From contig NZ_CP040755.1 in assembly GCF_024585285.1 (NCBI RefSeq), positions 3,286,001 through 3,350,000 on the forward strand: DNA of 64,000 nucleotides. Direction: 5' to 3'. This DNA comes from Colwellia sp. M166. GTDB lineage: Bacteria; Pseudomonadota; Gammaproteobacteria; Enterobacterales; Alteromonadaceae. The notes beneath the pieces were generated by a model. That model was not told the origin of the DNA. It ran no database searches and was given only the letters and a program-made list of their open reading frames with translations. Below, in pieces: positions 7,487 through 14,965 of this stretch (its first letter is position 1; every line of letters starts with the position of its first letter). A program made the translations under genes and the position numbers.

Positions 7487-9688
7487 ATGCTACGTAAATT
7501 TCACTCTTGGTTTGGGTTAATATCAACGGTGTTGGTTGTGTTACTTTCTATTACTGGTGCGGTTCTATCGGTTAATCCCGTTATAGAGTTCGCACAAGTG
7601 AAGGTAGTGGCAACACCTTCAATCAGTGTTGCTGAGTTAACTGGCAAGCTGGCATCTAGCCACCCAGATGCGGAGCAAATACAGCGCACCCCCTCAGGAA
7701 GTATTATCGTTTATTACACTGAAAATGGACAAACCGGGGCAGATTTAATAAACCCAATAACTGGTGAAACTATCGAGGCTTATTCAAACTCACCTGTTAT
7801 GGTTTGGCTGAAAAAATTGCATCGTTCATACTTACTTGGCTCGCTTGGACGTATTGGCGCAGGTATTACAGCTTTTATTATACTGCTGTTAACCATTTCA
7901 GGTGCCATCATGGTGACCAAGCGACTTGGTGGTTGGCGTCAAATTTTACGACCTATTCAAGGTGCTTTTAGGCAGCGCTTACACTGTCAGATGGGCCGAG
8001 TAGCCGTTCTTGCGCTGATGCTATCGGCCACTACTGGTCTGTATATGTCTGCAGTGACCTTTGAATTACTACCTGATTATCAATCATTAGAACCCGTTTT
8101 TCCAGAAAGTGTAAAAGGTGATTTACCTGCATCAATCGATACGCTTACCGCTTTAAAATCTATCCCTATCAGTGAGCTTAGAGAATTGGTTTATCCTTAC
8201 AAGAACGATCACAATGATGTTTATTCAATTACTACGCATCAAGGGCGCGGGTTTATTGACCAATCTACAGGACAATTATTGTCGTTTAAACCCTTCAACA
8301 ATAAGCAAAAATTGTATGAATTTATCTATATGCTGCATACGGGCGAAGGACTTTGGTGGCTCGGGTTACTATTAGGTTTAGGCGCACTAGCAGTGCCACT
8401 AATGTCGTGGACTGGCATTCAAATTTGGTGGAGTCGCAGAAGGTCGGCCACGACGATCAACAACAATACCGCTCTTCGTAGTGCCGATACAGTAATATTA
8501 GTTGGCAGTGAAGGAAATAGTACTTGGGGCTTCGCTAAAACCTTTCATAATGCGCTTAACTTAGTCGGTTATCGAGCTCACACAATGTCAATGAACAACT
8601 TTGCGAATAATTCTGTGAGTTGTTACTCAAATATAAAGCAGCTATTTATTCTGACCGCGACCTATGGCGATGGTGGTGCACCTGCTTCGGCCAGTCACTT
8701 CCTGACCCAGTTAGATAAAATGACTGAAATACCAGAGTTTCTCGTTGCGGTACTGGGCTTTGGCGATCGACAATTTCCTGGTTTTTGTCAATATGCAAAA
8801 GATGTGCAAACGGCACTTACTGCTAAAGGTTGCTCACAATTACTGCCACTCGATACCATTAACAGACAGTCGCCGCAGGAGTTTTCCCGTTGGGGCAACA
8901 CTGTGGGTAGGATGATCAATACCGAGCTGTCGCTGCTTTACACTCCGAATTATCCTAGCTGTACGACACTATCGCTCGTCGAGCGAGTTGATTACGGCGC
9001 TGAAGTGAAGGCGCCAACGGCTGTGTTACGCTTTAAACAATCTGCTGTTAATAAAGCTCTACCACATTTTGAGGCAGGTGACTTAGTTGGTATTTTAGCG
9101 CCAGGCAGCAAGGTGGCACGATTTTATTCCCTCGCTTCTGCATCGAAAGATAGCATGTTGGAGATCTGCATACGCCTTCATTCCGGTGGATTGTGTTCGA
9201 GTTTCCTCCATTCACTATCTGTTGGCGACAGTATCGAGGCTTTTATCCAGCTCAATCCGAGTTTCCGCCCCGCTTCTGGTAAAGCTCCGATAGTGCTGAT
9301 TGGAGCAGGCACAGGTATTGGACCTTTGGTCGGTTTTATCCGCAATAATAAATCACACCACCGCATACATCTCTATTGGGGAGGGCGTAGTCGACAGTCA
9401 GACTTTCTCTATGAGTCTGAGCTTAATAGTTATCTTAAAGATAGGCGACTGACAGAGCTGAACACCGTGTTCTCCCGTAGCAACAACCGCTCTTATGTGC
9501 AAGAAAAAATCGCTGTTGATAGTTTAGAGATACGAGGATTAATAGCAAAAGGGGCACAGATTTTGGTCTGCGGAGGACGAGATATGGCAAGCAGCGTCAT
9601 GGTAGCATTGGACGAAGTAATAGCACCTATGGGCATAGACGTACTAACGCTCAAAGCCCAAGGCCGTTACCGTGAAGATGTTTATTAG
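7487..9688 (+). CDS. PepSY-associated membrane protein fused to flavodoxin and FNR-type reductase domains
   Basis: 733 aa. The membrane part (about residues 1-315) has the PepSY_TM pattern: FHSWFGLISTVLVVLLSITGAVLS, KKLHRSYLLGSLGRIGAGI, a third helix pair near 170-190 and LHTGEGLWWLGLL, with His residues suited to heme binding. A flavodoxin-like domain follows (about 333-480; GSEGNSTWGFA, TATYGDGGAP), then a CysJ-like FAD/NADPH unit (ARFYSLASA, GAGTGIGPLVGFI, YWGGRSRQSDFLYESEL, VCGGRDMA). Electrons should run NADPH, FAD, FMN, heme, periplasm. It ends the operon with PepSY and DUF2271 genes, 22 bp after the latter. Similar architectures are annotated as iron-siderophore reductases or sulfite-reductase-like flavoproteins. 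Confidence 0.87.
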   Translation: MLRKFHSWFGLISTVLVVLLSITGAVLSVNPVIEFAQVKVVATPSISVAELTGKLASSHPDAEQIQRTPSGSIIVYYTENGQTGADLINPITGETIEAYSNSPVMVWLKKLHRSYLLGSLGRIGAGITAFIILLLTISGAIMVTKRLGGWRQILRPIQGAFRQRLHCQMGRVAVLALMLSATTGLYMSAVTFELLPDYQSLEPVFPESVKGDLPASIDTLTALKSIPISELRELVYPYKNDHNDVYSITTHQGRGFIDQSTGQLLSFKPFNNKQKLYEFIYMLHTGEGLWWLGLLLGLGALAVPLMSWTGIQIWWSRRRSATTINNNTALRSADTVILVGSEGNSTWGFAKTFHNALNLVGYRAHTMSMNNFANNSVSCYSNIKQLFILTATYGDGGAPASASHFLTQLDKMTEIPEFLVAVLGFGDRQFPGFCQYAKDVQTALTAKGCSQLLPLDTINRQSPQEFSRWGNTVGRMINTELSLLYTPNYPSCTTLSLVERVDYGAEVKAPTAVLRFKQSAVNKALPHFEAGDLVGILAPGSKVARFYSLASASKDSMLEICIRLHSGGLCSSFLHSLSVGDSIEAFIQLNPSFRPASGKAPIVLIGAGTGIGPLVGFIRNNKSHHRIHLYWGGRSRQSDFLYESELNSYLKDRRLTELNTVFSRSNNRSYVQEKIAVDSLEIRGLIAKGAQILVCGGRDMASSVMVALDEVIAPMGIDVLTLKAQGRYREDVY

Positions 9689-9967
9689 TTTGTTCACTAA
9701 TTGAAATAAATAGCATTGTTGTACTTTGTAAATTTATCCATTATAGCGCTTGGATATTAATCGGGGGTTGCACGGAAGAGACACTTGTTATTCCTGGGTA
9801 CTTTCATTTTTGGATGAACGCTAGAGAGCATATGCTAGGGACAGTTGAACTTTCATTTGAGTCGCAGCTATATACGCAGTATAAAAACCGCAAAATTTAA
9901 ATAACCGCTTTCTAATAAAAACACAAAAAGCAGCCTAAGCTGCCTTTTGTCATACATAAAACCGTAT
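9689..9967. other. intergenic region between convergent operons
   Basis: No supported gene. Apart from the hairpin near its right end (9930-9943) I see no clear signal; the sequence is AT-rich with no long repeat. Confidence 0.6.
9925..9948 (-). terminator. intrinsic terminator (works on minus strand, probably both)
   Basis: GCAGC (9930-9934), loop CTAA, GCTGC (9939-9943), with an A run on the left and a T run on the right. On the minus strand it follows the AhpD-like gene and ends in a U run. Confidence 0.75.
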
Positions 9968-10510
9968 TTATTTTATGTATTTTTTAAATGGTGCATCTAC
10001 TGGAGTGTCAGCAAGGTGATTAGTGTAGTTACTCATCACTTTTTGAGATAAACCGACAATTATTTCAAGTAGTTGTTGCTTGCCATAACCTGCTGCAAAA
10101 AACTTCTCAATTTGCTCATCGCTAATGACACCGCGCTCGCGTGTCATTGCTAATGTCGTTTCACGTAGTGCTTCTAGTTTAGGGTTTGCAAGAGGTGTTT
10201 TGTTGACCAGTGCATCAACAATATCTTGGTCAACTTTCATTGAAGCTGCAATACCGCTGTGTGCTGGTACACAGTAGTGACAGTTATGCTCAACGTTAAT
10301 TGATTGCCATACTACGGTAAGCTCTTCAGCATTAAATGATGTTTTTTGAAATAAGTCATGCAGTACTTGGTAACCTTTAAGTAATGTTGGTGCTTCAGCC
10401 ATTACTGCGTGTAAGTTAGGTAGCATACCAAATGCAGCTACTGAATCAGCCATTAGAGGTTTTGCTTCTTCAGGTGCGTTTTCTGCTGTATATAAAGTAA
10501 ATTCTGTCAT
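9968..10510 (-). CDS. AhpD-like carboxymuconolactone-decarboxylase-family protein
   Basis: 180 aa. It carries the alkylhydroperoxidase AhpD signature E-x2-C-x2-C-x3-H as EHNCHYCVPAH (Glu74, Cys77, Cys80, His84), the redox pair and proton relay of peroxidase-type members. The surrounding helices fit the CMD fold. The frame is open to 10582, but GGAG six bases before the ATG at 10510 fixes the start. It is divergent from a TetR regulator with two operator-like palindromes between them, so it is probably the repressed target. Likely a cytoplasmic peroxide or electrophile defence protein; the substrate is not known. Confidence 0.85.
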   Translation of the reverse strand: MTEFTLYTAENAPEEAKPLMADSVAAFGMLPNLHAVMAEAPTLLKGYQVLHDLFQKTSFNAEELTVVWQSINVEHNCHYCVPAHSGIAASMKVDQDIVDALVNKTPLANPKLEALRETTLAMTRERGVISDEQIEKFFAAGYGKQQLLEIIVGLSQKVMSNYTNHLADTPVDAPFKKYIK

Positions 10511-10566
10511 GTTTAACTCCAATAAATAGTTAGGTTTAGTAACGTCGAAACACATAGTATTTGATT

Positions 10567-10605
10567 TTGAGCGACTGTTCAAGTTAAAATTGAGCGAATG
10601 TTCAA
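10567..10605. promoter_or_regulatory. tandem operator-like palindromes (TetR autoregulation)
   Basis: TTGAGCGACTGTTCAA (10567-10582) and TTGAGCGAATGTTCAA (10590-10605) differ by one base, lie 23 bp apart and are each an imperfect palindrome (TTGARC ... GYTCAA). They fill the space between the AhpD-like gene and the tetR gene, where a TetR-family repressor of both should bind. Confidence 0.65.
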
Positions 10606-10621
10606 ATTGATTGAGAATGAT

Positions 10622-11209
10622 ATGGCTAATAAGGTTAAATTTGAACGCGAGAATGTCATTCGCGTTGCTAGCCAGCTATTTTGGCAAAAAGGCTTTCATG
10701 CAACATCAACGCGTGACTTACAAGAAGCTGTTAATATGCGCCCAGGTAGTATTTACGCTGCATTTGGCTCTAAAGAAGGGCTATACAGTGAATCACTGAA
10801 AGATTACACCATACAAATGAAAAGCCAAATAGAGGGCTTTTTATCAAGCGCCGATACGATACTCGGAGGATTACGTGCATTTGTAGAAAACGTGGTAATT
10901 AGCACAAAAGATTGCAGTCCAAGTGCTATTTGTATGCTGGTTAAAGCAAACAGTGAATTTGCAGAAAAGGACTCAAGCTTATACGAGTTAAGTGTAGATT
11001 TAGCTGCTCAATTTGAAACTTATTTAACGCAATTGTTTGAACAAGCAATCAATAATGATGAGTTAAGTAATACACTTACTCCACTTGAATATGCGCGCTT
11101 TTTTCAGGTGCAATTTACCGGTTTACGGGGGTATTTTAACCGCCCAAATGTAGCGCAATTAGCTCAGCCAATGATCAATCAAATGTTTATGCTAATGAAA
11201 AGCTTATAA
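10622..11209 (+). CDS. TetR/AcrR-family transcriptional repressor
   Basis: 195 aa from the chosen ATG. The N-terminal helix-turn-helix is typical: RENVIRVASQLFWQKGFHA, then TSTRDLQEAVNMRPGSIYAAFGSKEGLY. The C-terminal part is an all-helical ligand-binding domain with CSPSAICML and YFNRP. An in-frame ATG lies upstream at 10598, but it falls inside the second operator palindrome and lacks a ribosome site; the ATG at 10622 has GAG six bases before it. It is divergent from the AhpD-like gene, as with peroxide- or aldehyde-sensing TetR repressors such as NemR-like proteins. The inducer is unknown. Confidence 0.87.
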   Translation: MANKVKFERENVIRVASQLFWQKGFHATSTRDLQEAVNMRPGSIYAAFGSKEGLYSESLKDYTIQMKSQIEGFLSSADTILGGLRAFVENVVISTKDCSPSAICMLVKANSEFAEKDSSLYELSVDLAAQFETYLTQLFEQAINNDELSNTLTPLEYARFFQVQFTGLRGYFNRPNVAQLAQPMINQMFMLMKSL

Positions 11210-11307
11210 ATGCACTAACAATATTCACATGGAATTACTTTTCCATTCGATAAATACAGAAATTATTTCTGGTAATGCTTAAAGCCCATCTAAAAAAAGG
11301 AAAGTTA

Positions 11308-11706
11308 ATGACTAAATTACTGATATTTATTGTACTTGTTTTAAGCAGTTTTACGTCTCTGGCCGAGTCGACAGTTGATTCACCACCAAAAGGCTCAATT
11401 CTTTTGACTGTTTTTTTAAAACACGACCAAAGTAAGAATTTAGACGAAATTCAGCAAATTTTAACCGATCAAGGCTTCTTTGAAGCATTTCCACCAAAAG
11501 GTGTTTCGGTTGTAAGTTGGTATGTCATGATGGGTATTGGGCATGTTGTTACTTTAGAAGTTCCTGCACACCAACTGAATGAAGTTAACCTTGCTATAGA
11601 AAAAACTGCTTGGAAAGCATTTACAACTGAGTTTTATCCTACCTATAACTTATACCCTATTTACAAAGATAAGTTAAAAAATAAAGCTAAAGTATCATAC
11701 GAATAA
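11308..11706 (+). CDS. small secreted protein of unknown function
   Basis: 132 aa from the ATG at 11308, which has AGGAAAG just upstream; the frame is open from 11275. Residues 1-20 form a signal peptide (MTKLLIFIVLVLSSF, cut near SLAES). The mature domain alternates predicted strands and helices: GSILLTVFLKHDQSKNLDEI, FPPKGVSVVSWYVMMGIGH, VVTLEVPAHQLNEVNLAIEK, then TEFYPTYNLYPI. This suggests a small ferredoxin-like alpha/beta fold. I do not recognise a named family with confidence. It stands alone between two TetR genes. Confidence 0.65.
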   Translation: MTKLLIFIVLVLSSFTSLAESTVDSPPKGSILLTVFLKHDQSKNLDEIQQILTDQGFFEAFPPKGVSVVSWYVMMGIGHVVTLEVPAHQLNEVNLAIEKTAWKAFTTEFYPTYNLYPIYKDKLKNKAKVSYE

Positions 11707-12136
11707 CTCTGACTCTGTTGAGCTAATTTCATGCCCTGTGGAAGCGAAACTTCCGTAGGGTAATACGCTATTATATTTAACACTTAAAAAGGTAAATGAT
11801 AACTTCAAGCTCATTGCTAATGGAAGTGTTGCGCATTGTAAACGTTAACTTTTACAATGAATTAGTTATTAGTTAAAACCTGATTTTAACTTTGGATGAA
11901 ATGCGGAAAATTTTCTCACTTCGTAAAATGTGAGGAAGATGCCAATTCGGCAACATGATGGTTATTAATTTTTACTGACAAAGTAGAGCAAGTAGTCATG
12001 CCGATATTAGTTGGTAGTAAATGTATCATATTGTTTTTAAGCACTTTCGAATGGAAAAGTTTGATTTTTATATTGCTGTTTCTGATTAAAAACAGCATCA
12101 TTTAGTCAGTTACAAGCTGACTTGAACACTATAATC
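11707..12136. other. 430-bp intergenic region with three hairpin-forming repeats
   Basis: No supported gene. CCCTGTGGAAG / CTTCCGTAGGG (11734-11760) follows the small secreted protein and may end its transcript, although no T run follows. CATTGTAAA / TTTACAATG (11834-11859) and AGTTAAAA / TTTTAACT (11871-11891) are perfect inverted repeats upstream of the next tetR gene. The latter two could be operators or RNA stems; nothing in sequence decides. Confidence 0.5.
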
Positions 12137-12772
12137 ATGCCAAGTAGAAATGTCTTTAAACCGAAGCAGCAAAGAAGCCAAGACACTCAGCGTAAGCTGA
12201 TCGAAGCGTTACATTTGTGTTTACAGGATAAATTCTTTGAACATATTTCTATTAAAGAGCTAGCTGAACATGCCGGGGTTTCTGTCGGAACATTTTATCG
12301 TCGCTTTAAAGATAAAGAATCCTTACTGCCATTGCTTTATCAGGATTTTGGTGATGAGCTTTTGTTATGGGTTGACCGTCTTGAGCTTAATCAGTATCAC
12401 TGTTTAAAAGAAGCTATAGAGCAGCTTGCGGTAGAGGTTTATGGTTTTATATCTGCTCGAAAAAGTGTTTTTCGCACCTTGCATTTAAATTCAAGGCTAC
12501 ATTCATCATTGCTCGATTCTGACGAGTTTGTTGACCGCCGAGGTGTATATCGTCGATTGGCTAATTTATTATTAAATTTTCAGGCAGAGATCAAAGCTGC
12601 TGAACCGAGTAAGGCTGCTGAGATGGTTATTTTTATGATGATCACCAGTTTACTAGATAAAGTACTTTATCCCTCATTAACCCCCGCTATTGCAACTAGC
12701 GCCAGTGCTGAAGAGCTTACATTTGAATTGCCAAAAATATTATTACCGTATTTAAGCCTTGAATCGGTGTAG
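12137..12772 (+). CDS. TetR/AcrR-family transcriptional regulator
   Basis: About 211 aa. Helix-turn-helix near residues 15-60: SQDTQRKLIEALHLCLQDK, then ISIKELAEHAGVSVGTFYRRF and KDKESLLPLLY, a standard TetR pattern. The C-terminal helices are divergent, as expected for the ligand domain. The start is uncertain: ATG at 12137 or TTG at 12122, neither with a good ribosome site. It ends 88 bp before an Nramp-like carrier gene on the same strand, which it may regulate. Confidence 0.83.
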   Translation: MPSRNVFKPKQQRSQDTQRKLIEALHLCLQDKFFEHISIKELAEHAGVSVGTFYRRFKDKESLLPLLYQDFGDELLLWVDRLELNQYHCLKEAIEQLAVEVYGFISARKSVFRTLHLNSRLHSSLLDSDEFVDRRGVYRRLANLLLNFQAEIKAAEPSKAAEMVIFMMITSLLDKVLYPSLTPAIATSASAEELTFELPKILLPYLSLESV

Positions 12773-12860
12773 TCATTTAGTACTATACGCCGAAAATAAT
12801 TTGCAAAATTCAATAAGAGATATTAAGTTATTGTGAATTCAAATTCACTTTCGAGTTACT

Positions 12861-14117
12861 ATGAAGTTTAGTAAAATTTTTGCGCTATTAGGTCCAGGTA
12901 TTGTCTGGGCTGCCACCAGTATTGGTGTTTCTCATATTGTTCAGGCAACACGTGCCGGTGCTGACTTTGGCTTTGCCTTGTTAGGCTTTATTATTCTTGC
13001 CCATGTGGTTAAATATCCATTTTTTTTGTTCGGTCCTAAATATGCAGGGCTCACTGGGAAAAGCTTACTCGATGGTTATAAAAGTGTCGGCAATTGGGCA
13101 TTTTATTTATTTTTATTTTTAACCTTTGTCACCATGTTTTTTGTCCAATCTGGTGTCACTATTGTGACGTCTGCATTGGCAATGAATCTTTTTGGTGATG
13201 TGCTTTCCTTGTCACAGTGGGCAGCACTGACTTTGGTAATTGTTTGTGCGGTATTAATTGTTGGTCATTATAAGTTATTGAGTTCCTTACTTAAGTGGAT
13301 GATGCTTATTCTAGTAATATCGAGCGTTATAGCTTGGTTTGCAGCGGTCAATCGCTTAGGTTTTAGTCCGTCAGCTGAGGCACCCGTAATTTCATTAACC
13401 TCTGCGGCGAGCATTGCTTTTATTGTTGCGCTTATTGGTTGGATGCCTACCGCTATTGAAGTGTCGGTTTGGCACTCTATTTGGACTACCTCACGTGTGG
13501 AAAAACCAGGTAAAGCCTCAGCTAAAAATGCCACGTTGGATTTTAATATTGGTTATTTAACCAGCTTTTTATTGGCGATTATTTTCCTATGGTTAGGGGC
13601 ATTATTAATGTTTGGTCAAGGTGATGGTTTTGCTAAGTCAGCAGCAGCTTTTGCTGGACAATTAGTGGGAATTTACAGTACGGCTTTAGGTGAGTGGAGT
13701 TGGTTGTTGATGGCATTGGTAACCTTTATTGCTTTATTCTCAACTACCTTTGCGGTAGCTGATGGTTTTCCACAAGTATGGCGACGTGCTGCTTTGCTTG
13801 CCAGTAAAGAACAAAGTGAAGCAATACAAAATAGAGCAAACAAAGTTTATATTGGCTCGCTATTAGTACTTGCGGTCGGCAGTTGGTGGATTATCAGTGA
13901 CTTTAGCGCAGACATTAAAGCATTGCTTGATTTTGTTACTACGGTTTCCTTTGTCAGTGCGCCAATCTACGCTTGGTTAAATTATAAGGTCATGATGGGC
14001 GCCGATGTTTGCCAAACACAAAAACCACAAGGCTGGTTTAAAGTGTATACCTTGGTGTGTTTGACCGTATTAACTTTATTTAGCGGCTTCTTTTTGTGGT
14101 GGAAATTTTTCTCTTAA
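12861..14117 (+). CDS. Nramp-related membrane carrier lacking the canonical metal ligands
   Basis: 418 aa with about 11 hydrophobic helices and the Nramp/APC-type start ALLGPGIVWAATSIGVSH. In canonical Nramp proteins TM1 carries DPGN, whose Asp and Asn bind Mn2+/Fe2+. Here that place reads SIGVSHIVQ, and the TM6 metal-binding motif appears as WMPTAIEVSVW. The fold is thus Nramp-like but the substrate may differ from Mn2+/Fe2+, as in the Nramp-related Mg2+ or Al3+ carriers, which also lack DPGN. The start is the ATG at 12861. Downstream of a tetR gene on the same strand. Confidence 0.78.
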   Translation: MKFSKIFALLGPGIVWAATSIGVSHIVQATRAGADFGFALLGFIILAHVVKYPFFLFGPKYAGLTGKSLLDGYKSVGNWAFYLFLFLTFVTMFFVQSGVTIVTSALAMNLFGDVLSLSQWAALTLVIVCAVLIVGHYKLLSSLLKWMMLILVISSVIAWFAAVNRLGFSPSAEAPVISLTSAASIAFIVALIGWMPTAIEVSVWHSIWTTSRVEKPGKASAKNATLDFNIGYLTSFLLAIIFLWLGALLMFGQGDGFAKSAAAFAGQLVGIYSTALGEWSWLLMALVTFIALFSTTFAVADGFPQVWRRAALLASKEQSEAIQNRANKVYIGSLLVLAVGSWWIISDFSADIKALLDFVTTVSFVSAPIYAWLNYKVMMGADVCQTQKPQGWFKVYTLVCLTVLTLFSGFFLWWKFFS

Positions 14118-14362
14118 TAAAATGCCGATATTTTGAGGTTTTTATTGCTCGAAAAGCTACTGTACTTTTGCGCTCAAACTGTTGAGCGCATTTAGCGTAG
14201 CATATTCAATTACCCTACATTTACTTATCAGTTAACCAATAGACTTAATTTGTGAATCTAACGAAGTTATTATTATAAGTAAAACTTTATAAGTTAGCGT
14301 TAGTATAATGGCGCTAATTAACAATTTGTTATCAACAATATTTAATACAAGTGAGAAAAAAC

Positions 14363-14779
14363 ATGATGCATATTAATGGTGGCTGCCATTGTGGCGAAAT
14401 CAAATTTGAAGCTGAAATTGACGAAAATAAAGTGATGATCTGCCATTGCCTTGATTGTCAAATATTATCGGGTACGGCATTTAGAAGTGTCGTGGTATCT
14501 GAGCCTGATGGTGTAAGGTTTACCAAAGGTGCAGTAAAAGAATATATTAAAATAGCTGAAAGTGGTAATCAACGAGCGCAAGGGTTTTGTGCAAATTGTG
14601 GCAGTGCACTTTATGCCACTTCAGTTGAATCAGCTAATAGAGTGTATGGCATCAGAGCAGGTTGTATTGAGCAACGCAATCTATTAACCCCAAAAAATCA
14701 AATTTGGTGTCGTTCTGCTGTGCCATGGCTAAAAGGTATTACTGATATTCCGATGTTTGATACCGTACCAACGAAGTAG
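14363..14779 (+). CDS. GFA-family (DUF636) zinc enzyme
   Basis: About 138 aa. Zinc-binding cysteines of the GFA/CENP-V fold are present: GGCHCGEIKF, ICHCLDCQILSG and GFCANCGSALY. The family was named for glutathione-dependent formaldehyde-activating enzyme; the actual substrate of most members is unknown. A GTG at 14351 is in frame, but the ATG at 14363 (or the next codon) gives the family N-terminus and has GTGAG upstream. It stands alone, convergent with putA. Confidence 0.85.
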   Translation: MMHINGGCHCGEIKFEAEIDENKVMICHCLDCQILSGTAFRSVVVSEPDGVRFTKGAVKEYIKIAESGNQRAQGFCANCGSALYATSVESANRVYGIRAGCIEQRNLLTPKNQIWCRSAVPWLKGITDIPMFDTVPTK

Positions 14780-14897
14780 CCATACAATCAGGTTTTTAAC
14801 TGTGAAGGGAGCATGAATAAACAGGATTTATAGAAGGGCAGCTTACTCGCTAACGGATTTTAAAGAGCAATTTCAAAAGGCTATTCAAACGATAATA

Positions 14898-14927
14898 AAA
14901 AACGGGCATCTAATGATGCCCGTTTTT
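14898..14927 (-). terminator. strong bidirectional terminator between putA and the GFA gene
   Basis: AAAAACGGGCATC (14898-14910), loop TAAT, GATGCCCGTTTTT (14915-14927): a perfect 13-bp hairpin with A and T tracts, so it can stop transcription on either strand. It lies 38 bp after the putA stop. Confidence 0.9.
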
Positions 14928-14965
14928 ATTGATAACTTTCTACTTATTGCATGATGTTCAGTAAG

